In this document: in pieces, positions 11,581-20,990 of the stretch
Position numbering within the stretch: position 1 is the first letter of the stretch
Layout: each line of letters starts with the position of its first letter
Made by a program: the position numbers and the translations under genes
From: Oidiodendron maius Zn
Lineage: Eukaryota; Ascomycota; Leotiomycetes; Myxotrichaceae
Reading direction: 5' to 3'
NCBI GenBank assembly: GCA_000827325.1
Contig: KN832893.1
Location: 21,780-85,779, forward strand
DNA: 64,000 bases
Notes under the pieces: model-generated
Told to the model about the DNA's origin: nothing
Databases searched by the model: none
The model's input: only the letters and a program-made list of their open reading frames with translations

Positions 11581-12085
11581 AAGGGCCATTTAGCACAATT
11601 AGCCCGTGCACAACTTCTCGGCTACGTATTCTACACGAATCAGAGCATCCTAATTATTTCCAAATGAAGTATGCACCTCAAGGCAATCATGCGCTCTCAC
11701 AAGTCCAGTAAGAACTGACATTGAAGCGTCCCTGACTAGAGCCCCCCAACAACTAGCTTTCCCTTGAAGACTACTGTGACACAGAAGAGCTTCGGAGTAG
11801 GTCGGATGTGTATCCGAGATTCCAAGATACTCAAGTGGAGTTTTTAGTGTTGGAACTTGGCCGAACCCAAATATCGCTGTTATCTATTAGAGTCAGGTAT
11901 TGAAAAACAGAGACTAGTTCTACAGGAACAGAGATCATGAGGAAGCTTGGCAAGCATTTCGAGCCATAGGGCACGGCGCAGCGAGGTGCGTGCCGTTGCC
12001 AGTCAACTGCTCCTTCAGGCTCCGATTCGTTGCAGAATACGTAGCCGAGAGAATTCGTGCATGGGCTAATTTCGCACAAGGACCA
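11581..12085. mobile_element. Non-autonomous inverted-repeat element (MITE-like), family B
   Basis: About 60 bp terminal inverted repeats: the left contains AATTAGCCCGTGCAC and TCGGCTACGTATTCT, and the right contains the matching reverse complements AGAATACGTAGCCGA and GTGCATGGGCTAATT. The roughly 500 bp interior has no coding potential. Related partial ends occur near 10834-10880 and 15590-15625. The right end lies only about 150 bp upstream of the start codon of the cysteine-rich protein gene. Confidence 0.75.
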
Positions 12086-12231
12086 CTGAACTAGATATAT
12101 AAAGCAGAGAATGACCTTCAGTGATTTTGTCCTTCGTACTATCCTCTACTTATTACACACGCTTTACAAAATTATATTAAACAAACACCTACAGAAGTCT
12201 TAAGACTGTATCCAGTCCCCATTACGCAGAC
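12086..12231 (+). promoter_or_regulatory. Putative core promoter of the cysteine-rich secreted protein gene
   Basis: A TATATAAAG box lies at about 12095, some 135 bp before the ATG at 12232. It is followed by a pyrimidine-rich stretch, common around fungal transcription starts. The whole promoter directly adjoins the right end of the family B element. Confidence 0.45.
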
Positions 12232-12459
12232 ATGCGCTTCCTAGGACTTTTGCTTTCCACTGCGGTAGTCTTGGTATCTGCACTTGATGGGTGTACCCAA
12301 TCTTCTACCGAATATGCTTGTTCTTGCAATTGCGGAGGAAACAGATGTCCCACTGGAGAGGTCTGTACTGGATCAATAAATTCTTATGATTGTCTTGATG
12401 AAGCCGATTCTACCTGTTTTGCCGCTGGAGGGACTGCTGGCTGCTACTGTATCAATTGA
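12232..12459 (+). CDS. Small cysteine-rich secreted protein
   Basis: A 75-residue intronless gene. The N-terminus MRFLGLLLSTAVVLVSA is a clear signal peptide, with predicted cleavage before LDGC. The mature part of about 58 residues has ten cysteines, spaced C-x8-C-x1-C-x1-C-x4-C-x5-C-x8-C-x7-C-x8-C-x1-C, enough for five disulfide bonds. Small, cysteine-rich, single-domain secreted proteins are typical of fungal effectors and antimicrobial peptides, but I do not recognise a named family and assign no function. It lies alone between transposon-like elements, a common genomic setting for effector-type genes. Confidence 0.75.
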   Translation: MRFLGLLLSTAVVLVSALDGCTQSSTEYACSCNCGGNRCPTGEVCTGSINSYDCLDEADSTCFAAGGTAGCYCIN

Positions 12460-13228
12460 GCTGCATGTTTGGGTACTCGACTTCTTATGAAATGAGGGCA
12501 TTAATTTGACAAATTGTCGAGGTTATGGAAGAGTAGGGGTGTGGGGAATTGGGGGGAGGCAGTTTGAGATTAGGGTGTTAGAGTTCTCCTCGCCTCGTGG
12601 GACTGTTTCAGCTCAGCCGGTCACTAGGAACTTCATGATGCTTCAAATTGGTTGTCCATATCTGTTGTATGACCTTTAAATTGCCCAAATATATCGGTCT
12701 GTTCCACGATCCACTTCGTTATTTGCTCATGGGACCTACTGAGCCAAATATGGGGCCCTAGCCGATATGGTCAAGGTGGTTGAAGATGTTTCTCATGGCA
12801 GCACTAGCAGCAAATGATTGAGTAGCAACACTAAACGTGAATTCCTATTACTATATCGCAAAGCATCTCGTGGACAAATTACTCTAGGCGTGCTTTATTG
12901 CCTATTGGGTTGCCAAATTCTAGCTTTAATCAGAAGCATGACAAGAAATTCCAAAAAAGAAAGCTAGTTAGAAGATGCAAAGAAACATTTAAAATTCCAA
13001 AGCACACTCAGAACATGTCACTCATCCTGTCCTTGTCCAGTGGCGGCAATTTCCCATGCCATGCTTGCTGCGGAGCTAATGACGCAAACGTCTCCCAGAA
13101 CCATCTTTTAGTTCACTGTTGTTTGCAAATTTTCTAACTCACTTCGCATTAACGGCAAACATCAAGCTGGAACGATACCTATAAAGGGACTACTACATGA
13201 TGATCTTGAGCTCTATTCCACCTAAAGC
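12460..13228. other. Intergenic, no supported gene
   Basis: No frame with family features or a signal peptide. The first part is presumably the 3' end of the cysteine-rich protein transcript. I see no repeat. Confidence 0.35.
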
Positions 13229-13570
13229 TTAAGCAGGCTTTCTAAATGTACTCTCATGACCGAGTTTAATTTCTGTGTCTGGTGCTGTATAGCGTTTAAA
13301 GGGGCCATATTCAGAGCCCTCAGGAGACGAAGCACAAGAAATTGTAATTTCCGGCCCTGCTGAGGACTCTAGACTCAATAATCTCTTAAGCGGGGATTTC
13401 TTTGGGTTTGATGGTGGACTGAATGTAGTAGCAGGTAGCATTAGTGGCTCTGGACTTGGAGATCTCTTAAAGGGAGATTCAGAGGCTTGTTGGTTCAATA
13501 GGTTCTGGCTTATGACGGGATGTTGGGCTGAGTTGATGGTAGCAGTGTTTTGGTTTGGTGTGATTGCCAT
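13229..13570 (-). CDS. Hypothetical small Pro/Ser-rich protein with repeated PxKR motifs
   Basis: A 113-residue intronless frame that I do not recognise. It is rich in Ser, Pro and Lys/Arg and carries a short motif three times: SPFKRSPSPEP, SPLKRLLSLES and GPFKRYTAPD. These have the look of proline-directed phosphorylation sites and basic clusters in a disordered protein. No signal peptide or membrane segment. The start codon lies about 35 bp from an isolated end of the family A inverted-repeat element, so the frame could belong to a larger mobile element. A chance open frame is not excluded, though the repeated motif argues against it. Confidence 0.4.
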   Translation of the reverse strand: MAITPNQNTATINSAQHPVISQNLLNQQASESPFKRSPSPEPLMLPATTFSPPSNPKKSPLKRLLSLESSAGPEITISCASSPEGSEYGPFKRYTAPDTEIKLGHESTFRKPA

Positions 13571-13605
13571 CTTGAATACAGAAATCCTGACTTATATGTA
13601 TAGAT

Positions 13606-13725
13606 TAAGGGCCAGCTAAATCGAGGCCACCCTTCCGCTTCAGGACAAATGACTCAGCACACCTGAAATACCTGCGCCACAGTACTTTTTCTGTGTAATC
13701 GCATGTACCTCTTATACTCAGTATA
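13606..13725 (+). repeat. Orphan terminal repeat of family A element
   Basis: It begins AAGGGCCAGCTAAATCG and continues with CCTTCCGCTTCAGGACAAA, TGACTCAGCA and AATCGCATGTACCT, matching the ends of the element at 7046-7638. No matching inverted partner was found nearby, so this is a broken copy, or one whose other end is too diverged to see. Confidence 0.6.
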
Positions 13726-13939
13726 TTAAAACTAAATACAACAGCCAGGTTAATCTTAATCTATAGCTGCAGCCTGATACAGGTTGCAGCCGCTAACTGC
13801 ACCGCTAGCACTTCGTCTCCAATATAGTGGCACTACTACATGACTGACCTGGTCGTCAACTAGGGCTATTATGACAGCTCTTAGATTATATTTACTAGTA
13901 TAATTATAGGAAATTATCTTCTTAAAAGGCTTATTACTA

Positions 13940-14245
13940 GTCTTTTGAAAGGTCTTCACCGGACCGGAAGAGGTCCTGCGGCAAGACTACGCGCGGGACC
14001 AGGTGCTTGATAGCTATGAGAGAGACCTCCAGACTATGGTTGGCAGCTGCCTCTACTGCAGGGTTGAAGGACGCAGCTTTGAGCACGCCGCCCATAAGTG
14101 CTCCCGGCGGTTCTACTGGATCAATGCCAAGAATGAAGCCTACCTGGCGCGGAAAGTGGAGGGCAAGGACTGGATTGAGCGGTATGTGGCTTGTTGGAAC
14201 TATTGGAGGCCGCGGTCCCAAACATGTAGTTCATCGCCGCGATAA
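13940..14245 (+). pseudogene. Fragment of a helicase-associated (RecQ/TLH-like) protein
   Basis: A frame reads through SYERDLQTMVGSCLYCRVEG, then HAAHKCSRRFYW and WIERYVACWNYWRP. The CxxC...H...C layout with aromatic residues resembles the C-terminal zinc-finger-like tail of fungal telomere-linked or transposon-carried RecQ-type helicases. No helicase core motifs are present and there is no plausible start, so this is a detached fragment. It ends at the junction with the minus-strand metallopeptidase-like gene. The assignment rests on remembered family pattern and is moderate to weak. Confidence 0.4.
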
Positions 14246-14341
14246 AATATACATAACTTGCTGGATTTAGCCTCGCCATAGCTGGGTTTATTAGTGCAAG
14301 TTGCACGATCCGGGCGAGGCCGGCTGTAGTTAGACACGTAG

Positions 14342-14866
14342 TTAGCCCTCGCTGTCTACGACGGGGTTGCCCTGAAAGTCGTAGGCTTGTTCCTCTGGAT
14401 CTTGTTCTATCAGCCACTCACTGTCGCAAAAAAGATATGCGCGGGCCGGATTAACGTTATCAATGTCGCCATTAAAAAATTCTTGGAGAACCGTCAAGTC
14501 GCCTGATTATAGTGTTAGTTTGTTGATCCACAAGTCTCCGTACCGTAACCTACTATTAACACTTGCCACGAGGGTTTTCACCGTTGCTGTTATCCGATTC
14601 GGGATTTTGAAATAGGTGAACATGGCCTGTCGAACATTGTTACCCCTGACTGAGTTCTCGTTGTAGTACTGAACTGCAGCGAGGGCCACCACAACGCTGT
14701 CGTAACTTTCCGTGACCCAGTTATTCAACGTCGTCACCTGGCCGGCATCACAAGTCCCAGGGTCGGTCCCGGTCTGGACTGTAAATAGGTCAGTGATGAC
14801 GACCCCAAAGACGACGCCGATGACATTGAGGAAGACCAGGCAGAGAGCAATGAGCATGTTGACCAT
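14342..14866 (-). pseudogene. Truncated secreted metallopeptidase-like protein
   Basis: Exons 14866-14554 and 14502-14342 join in frame to 157 residues. The N-terminus MVNMLIALCLVFLNVIG is a signal peptide or membrane anchor. It continues with CDAGQVTTLNNWVTESYD and a YLFCDSEWL segment. This order resembles fungal proteins related to lysine-specific metallo-endopeptidases. After the stop, another frame of the same strand reads INPAMARLNPASYVYFIAAM, like the NADSY region near the end of such proteins. The HExxH zinc motif expected between them is missing. I therefore call it a truncated or frameshifted remnant; a short functional secreted protein is possible. The 3' part runs antisense into the helicase-like fragment. 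Confidence 0.45.
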
Positions 14867-15821
14867 AGTGTCGAATTGTCACCAAAGGGTCAGGGTGAAG
14901 TGGTGGTAGCTAATACTGAGAGCGATGAGCCAGTTGTACGCGGAGAAATTAAATGAATGCCCTGAAAAGATGTCTTCGGTGCACCCTATGCAGTATCTCA
15001 AAGAAGGAGCAAGCTGTAGGACGAGACTCCGGGTTATCTTGAACAGCCGTTCCCCAAGGTCTACGTGCTTGGCCGTCCATTTCTCTCTCTAGCAGATCCG
15101 GTTGGACAATCGGTCAGGCTGATGTGATAGTATGATAACGCATCGGTATTGATGATAGATTAGGCAATATCAATTAAGACACAAGAATTTTGCTTTCGCT
15201 TCGAGTTGGTTCTCTGTCAGCTTGCGGCCCAGCCAAATTCCTTAATAAAACACTGGGAAGGTAGTATCGCTACTTACCGCTGGGTGCTAACACATATGCT
15301 AGTGGGTAGGAGACGGGAGAGGTCTAGAGTCTGCGGAGACAGCCAGGTTGTTTTCCGAAGGGCCCAGAGCGGAGACACTGGTACTATATTATAACGTAAC
15401 GTTGTATAGATATATAGATCCGTAAGCAAGTAAGACAGTTAGTCTATATTACGAAACGCCTTGGACCAACATCTCCACGACTCTAACCAGCATTCCTGTT
15501 GTCAGAGATACAGCAAGAACGGATCAATATTTTGTCCCCCCTGAACCAGCACGCGAGCTGACCAATCGGTAAGCGGCTCCTCAGGTATGAAAAACTGGCC
15601 TAATTTGGCCCGTGCACATCTACCACAGTTAAGACCACAACAGCAAATATATTAATTAATACCTTGTCATTTGACCGTCTAACTTCCTTGTATACCACTT
15701 GTCCTGCTCCTGAGCCCTCTTTTGGTCGAGCTCTTCATTAGAAATATATGTACAGTGAGCTAAAGCAGCCTTACATAGAGCACGCCACTTCCGTAAACCG
15801 CCCGTTAACAAGTCTCTTTAA
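14867..15821. other. Intergenic, with a fragment of a family B end
   Basis: About 950 bp without a supported gene. A block near 15590-15625 (GGCCCGTGCAC after TGGCCTAATTT) resembles the end of the element at 11581. The rest shows nothing I can name. Confidence 0.35.
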
Positions 15822-16475
15822 GAGAATAATGCCAAAGCTCCCTCATGGTCCTGGATCTCTCAATGGGGCAAAGAAATTAAGTACCAATCACCTGGCTGGA
15901 GAACTCATCATCTCCAGATTCAGTACAGAGTTATTGACGACTTGGATGGAAACTGCTACGACGTCGACAAATCGTTTAATGACGCCCAGAGTCTTGATCG
16001 AGACCATGATGTCTTTCAGGTCATCATTAAAAGCTCCCTGACTCTCACCGGTCACCTTACTCGTATCCTTGTTCTGCGCGAAGATCCGCAAGATAGTAGG
16101 ATAAGGTCTGACTACTTCCCTAGCGATCGCCCGTGGATGAAATATATCATATCGCCTGATACTGGAGAACGTCTCCACGGCTTCATAGCACTCGACACGG
16201 ATTACGAACTCGTGCCACTTGACGAAGTCTACTGTTTGCTTTGCGCTGCCGATATCACAGAGGACAACCAGCTTTTCTTCCTGGCCCTGCGGCCGACGTG
16301 TGATGCTGCCGATGAATATGTGCGCGTCGGCATGGTGAGAGCTCGACTCGATCATCCGAAAGTACGTCCAGAGGATGTTTTGCAGGAAGAAATTGGTCCA
16401 TTCCTGTTGAAGTACCTGCCAGCGAGCCCGTTTTGGGCAAAGCATGGTGGAGAGTCGACTATAAGGCTGGTGTGA
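15822..16475 (+). pseudogene. C-terminal fragment of a HET-domain protein
   Basis: The frame opens just after a stop at 15819 and reads KAPSWSWISQWGKEIKY, the APSWSWAS signature that follows the HET domain in heterokaryon-incompatibility-type proteins. It continues about 200 residues to a normal-looking end with EDNQLFFLALRPT and YVRVGMVR, matching the usual C-terminal layout. The N-terminal HET domain is absent: the upstream sequence has neither the conserved HET motifs nor an in-frame start. So this is a 5'-truncated relic rather than a working gene. No internal stop is seen. Confidence 0.6.
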
Positions 16476-17739
16476 GAGTTCAGCTCTCGAGGCAGGTGGC
16501 AAATTGTCGGAATACTGAAAGAGAGCCGGAGCATGAGTCAAAACACAAAATAGGACAGACGGGCCAGCCGACGTTGACATTGATACACAAAGCAGTCAAA
16601 ACTCGAATCATCTAGCCCAAAAATTCGGGGCGAAAATAGTAGGTTTAAATGTGATTAATTCTGCTCAAAGTGGTTCTGAGGTGCTCACGGTGGGCCTGAG
16701 CTAGCGAAGTTCGACAAACTCTGCTCAACAGAACGCCGTACAGTACAGTAATGAAACCATCAACACATCAAACAATCGACTATACGTCACCGATACAGTA
16801 CAGGACAGTATCATAGCAAAGTCACAGGGCCAAGAGTGGCATGCGTGCTACTTTCTAGCCATTCACTGGCCGCGTTTCCCCGACCGCCTGCGGAGTAACT
16901 GGTGCATGTATCTCATAACTGCCGGCCTTGGCGCAACATCTAGGAAAAGATAATGCCTCATATAACCTTGAAATGAAAGAGTAAAGTCGAAATTCATCAT
17001 ATGTCTTGAAGAGTATATAAAATTCTTACTGTGATGTACAATCCCTCAATCCCTTGTATATATCAAATATGCAATTATTGTCTGGCCATCACATGCCCGT
17101 AATCATGTAATTTGGCTTGTTCCACAATCCCGACGATCGTATATGAGCCTTAGGTGGTAGAGAAAGGAGTATAATATTAACTAAAGCAAGGGGTTAACAT
17201 TTATGAGGGTACTTGTAGTAGCGGAAATAAAAACTGCAAGCTCGAATATTATTGAAGCAGGGAGCAATCAATCGTAAAAAGTTGTGTCAAAGCGTAGCAA
17301 TCAGCCTAGAATGGGGTAAATAGTCGAGATGTGCTGGTCCGTAATTAAAACACTCCGTGGAAGGTAGAATGGAATGAGTATTGCCATCTATGTCGATTGC
17401 AGATGCCATGAGGCGGCCTAGGATCACGTACGAGTGTGTTTGATCGCATCACGTGATTATAGAGACTGGAGAGCTGACTCCGGATTCTTCAACCACCTGG
17501 CTAATCCAGAGGTTTATATAGAGTATAACGAGTGATACATTGCATAATACAGCGCATAATAAAGGGCAAAGAGTGTTTCAAGAAGTGTAAGGCATCTGAC
17601 TGAGACCGCTAACGTAATGCACTCTGGATCCTTCCTTCATTCAGGTCACCTGATGTGTACATAGTACCTGACGCTTAGAGAATGTTAAGTATCCCTTATC
17701 CCCTAAACTTGACTAGGCACCTGAATAGCCACTAGATCT
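16476..17739. other. Intergenic, no supported gene
   Basis: 1.26 kb with many stops in all frames. The right end is the 3' flank of the lectin gene. No repeats or RNA genes noticed. Confidence 0.35.
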
Positions 17740-18393
17740 TCACGAAATGAGGTCGTAGCTACCGTAGATTGCGAAGGCATTGATAAAGACATCCACATTG
17801 ACCCAGGCTTCGAATCCAACAAGGTAGGCTCCAGCAACTGGAGGTTGGGTTATATTGTCATAACCGTTAGGACCAGCTGTGAAATATCTGCCCAAAGTAG
17901 TTGTAAAGTTTATCTGGCGGAAACTTCCGTAGCCATAGCCACTGTCCGTGAGGGTTAAAGATTCGAGAGCCTCTCCTTCGTTAAAGGCGAATGTGGAATT
18001 ATAGCCCGTAAATTGACCAGTAGCTCCGCCTGTGCCATCGAAGCGAGTGACATTAACTCCTAGAATTCCCGGAGTCAGTAAGATGAGGTAGATTCAATGA
18101 GCCAGAGCCTTTCGACCTTTAGGAAAGTTTGCGTAAAGTGTGGAAGGCTCATTATAGAATAGGCAAAGAATCTTGTGGACATGCATACCGCGAATTTTAT
18201 CGCCATCCCAATACACCGAAAGGGAGCTCACACTTGAGTTAACTGCCCAAGTTTTATAATCCCATTTCGACGCTGACGGATTTCCGATACTTGTAGTTTC
18301 GAACAGGATACAATCTGGAGTACATTGCGCATCGACATAAGCGCATCTGAGACACGCGAGGAAGATATAGAGAAGGGGGAGTAATCCGAACAT
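17740..18393 (-). CDS. Secreted jacalin-like lectin
   Basis: Exons 18393-18189 and 18059-17740, joined across a 129 bp intron, give 174 residues. The N-terminus MFGLLPLLYIFLACLRCAYV is a signal peptide. The mature part shows the beta-prism pattern of jacalin-like lectins: VYWDGDKIRGVNVTRFDG, then GATGQFTGYNSTFAFNEGEA, LTDSGYGYGSFRQINFTTTL, GRYFTAGPN, and the closing GAYLVGFEAWVNVDVFINAF followed by AIYG. The splice joins IRG to VNV with consensus ends, restoring a typical strand-turn-strand segment. Likely role: binding of a sugar at the cell surface or outside the cell; specificity cannot be predicted. A TATAAAA-like box lies about 85 bp upstream, and a three-copy 40 bp tandem repeat about 190-310 bp upstream. 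Confidence 0.72.
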
Positions 18394-18584
18394 GTTGATG
18401 GATTCTAATCGAAAAATGTTTGTTGGAATGAAGACTTTGGTCGAGGGACGAGAAAACAGCGAAAGGCTCGCATTTTATAGACCTGAACTAACGAGAGATA
18501 ATCCCATGCTCTATGGTTCTGCCTTACTGCTGCCTCAAACTGCAAGCAATTGGCAGAGGACCGTGGAGGACCTTAGTGGAATCC

Positions 18585-18704
18585 ATTAATTTCATTTCAG
18601 CCAGCCAACTTGTAGACACTTCGTATTAATATCAGTTCAGCCAGCCAACTTGTTGACACTTCGCATTAATTTCATTTCAGCCAGTCAACTTGTTGACACT
18701 ACGA
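18585..18704 (+). repeat. Three-copy 40 bp tandem repeat upstream of the lectin gene
   Basis: Units at 18585-18624, 18625-18664 and 18665-18704. Each starts ATTAAT and contains TTTCAGCCAG and CAACTTGTnGACACT, with only a few differences between copies. It lies 192-311 bp upstream of the lectin start codon, in its likely promoter. Confidence 0.85.
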
Positions 18705-19575
18705 AGTGGGGTGCGTCATATTCACCCCGTATAAACGTATAGGTATCAATGGCCTCGGGACGGAGGGTAATTATTAGAAGTGGCTGTGGCCTTTCAAGCT
18801 GAGGTTGCGTTTCGACCCAGTCATTCTATCGGATTCCTATGGTATTGGGCCGTACATCCTAACCGCTAGTTACTGAGTTTGACGCTCTGGCAACCCTACT
18901 GCCAAGCTGGCGCCGTAATACCTTGGCTGTGGCTGCATCCTCGTAAGGAAGTGTGTGTACTAACCTGCTCTTATGGTAAACTTACGACTGGCTATGAAAT
19001 AGACTGCAGCCCACCCCGCTAAGCACGCTTCCATGCACCCTAAGCATATATAGAGGGGTATTATAGTATTCATCTGTGTGAAAAAATGCCTCAATCCCAA
19101 GCCAAGTAAATTGTTACATCTTATCTATGTATAATTTAATCGATGTACAAATATGTCCTTATAATATACGTGTATAATGTGTAGATAGAGGTACCTAGAG
19201 AATAGTTCTACTTGCTTGGAAGGGTGACCGATAATAACTAGGGGGCGATGCATTATCGGAGCACCCCTCAGCCGGAAGTGCAGAAAGGAAACATGATTTT
19301 TAATATCGGTCTGGGATATGATCTTAACCATGCGATATTTGATGTGAGAGGGCAAAGACGTCGCTAAGGGCATGCAGCCGTTATGGGCCTCGTCGTCAAT
19401 AGGAAGGTTTCAGCTATCAAGGGGTCGCCATCAGTAATGCCAGCCCCTAGAGAGATGGGTAAAGTGTCGCATCCAAATCTGGTGGTCAAAAACAAAAGGG
19501 AGAGCATGATTGGTTGGTTGCTGTCAGATCGCGCATCTTTACTTTACATGACCAGCTTACCGATCAACTAACGTT
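18705..19575. other. Intergenic, no supported gene
   Basis: About 870 bp between the tandem repeat and the palindromic element. No coding sequence recognised. Confidence 0.35.
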
Positions 19576-19994
19576 CTTCATAAGCGAGCTGTGCATATGT
19601 ACGAGCTGCGCACCTAATTTTGCACCGAAAATTGCGCGTCTATATATCAACAATAACAGCACCTACTACTTATATAATATACCTGTATATTAATCTATAG
19701 TCAAGAAATACCTGGCTTAATTTATAGGCAATAAAAATAGATCAATTACCTAAAAAAGCCAGATAATCTCTAAAATGCCTCTTTTTAACCCTCAAATTTA
19801 AAATATTTAAGCATTTCTGGCCATTTAGAATCTTAAAACTTGGCTCATAGTTATTATAGTACCTAAAAAGCTTTGATATCAGTTTTGAAGCTTATAGGTA
19901 TTGTTATTGTTGATATTATAAGAGTCAATTTTCGATGATTTTGGTGTAAAATTAGGGTGCACAACTCGCATATATGCGCCGCTCGCTTATGAAG
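19576..19994. mobile_element. Fold-back MITE-like element, family C
   Basis: The left end CTTCATAAGCGAGC is matched exactly by GCTCGCTTATGAAG at the right end. The inverted similarity continues about 90-110 bp inward (GCGCACCTAATTTTGCACC against the reverse complement of GGTGTAAAATTAGGGTGCAC, then a shared ATATCAACAATAAC block). The 419 bp element is AT-rich and non-coding. ACGTT occurs directly at the left edge and one base beyond the right edge, a possible target-site duplication. Confidence 0.82.
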
Positions 19995-20009
19995 TACGTT
20001 ACGTTACAT

Positions 20010-20140
20010 CCGCACTCAATTATCCTTTTCGGCCACAGGTGGCAAATATTAGTCACATTACCCTTTCCGGCCAGAGTGGTGCGAATATAACTAGTGCATC
20101 CCTTTACAGCTACTGGGTCTACCATTTGACGCTCAGACAA
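20010..20140 (+). repeat. Dispersed repeat shared with the right edge of the window
   Basis: Contains CCTTTTCGGCC and CCCTTTCCGGCC blocks and GAATATAACTAGTGCATCCC. The same order of blocks occurs at 63575-63690 (CCCTTTACGGCC, GAGTATAACTAGCGTATCCC). Probably the subterminal region of a mobile element. Confidence 0.6.
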
Positions 20141-20597
20141 AGCGGTCTTTGTAATAAAGATTAGGTAGGTACAGCTTTCCTCGATAGCATCTGCTTCATT
20201 GGATTGAGGCAATGAGCCTTCGAGGAAATACTTCCGAGAGTGTTACAACAATGTAGTCTCCCTTAGTATTATAGAGAATTGTGACTAACCTATTCCAAGA
20301 CGGGCATTTATACAACCGATTCCGACTAGGTCAACTCAGCGACCTCCTCGCTAGACAGCAAACTAGTGGTATCTAGGTCGTGGAACAAGACAATAGGGCT
20401 CTGGTACATCGAGACGGGAGCTTGGAGAAGGGACAGTAGACAATCTCTGGCTTCTACCTGATTATTGGCGAGTTGTATTGTTTATAGGAATAGAACTATT
20501 ATATCAAGAGACTCGTTTAGAAGAGTCTCCTTTCACGAGTTTAAGGGAGGGGCTAAGTGATATATAAGAACCCTGTACTATAAGTTGAACTACTAAG

Positions 20598-20990
20598 GTG
20601 TCAGGAGAGCATCCGCACAGAGTGAACCGGTCGAACTATCAATGGGTATCAGCAGGGTGCAAGTGGGTTGAAGGTCACCGGCTGTGCCGGTTTGCTGACT
20701 GGGATCGCGAGAAAGCGTACGATGAAAACCCGCCGCTCAATATCTTCTACTCGATCGAGTAGAATATTGTAGTTAATAACAAGGCGATAATGCCGAAGGA
20801 CACAGAACATTATTTGGTTCTAGAACCTGCCGCGTACTGGGAGCACCTCCTTGAGGCTAAGTTGAAAAATGCTTTGCTTAGAAAGAAGAGACTTCTCACT
20901 TCTGAATGTACTATCCCCCTTGTTAATTGTATATGCTCCACTTATTCGGCACCCCTGCTTATTTACCAACAGAACCCTCTAGAATACTAG
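20598..20990 (+). pseudogene. Relic of an unassigned fungal protein family
   Basis: One frame reads NYQWVSAGCKWVEGHRLCRF then DWDREKAYDENPP, a stop at 20759-20761, then KDTEHYLVLEPAAYWEHLLE and AKLKNALLRKK. The pattern resembles a widespread hypothetical protein family of filamentous fungi whose function I do not know. The stop replaces what is likely a Trp (TGG to TAG), a change compatible with RIP on the other strand. No start or upstream domain is recognised, so this is a fragment. Confidence 0.4.

Noticed and set aside
15888-16580. Long minus-strand open frame of about 230 codons
   Set aside because: The plus strand here encodes the HET-type C-terminus with the APSWSW signature; the minus frame has no family features and is its antisense shadow.
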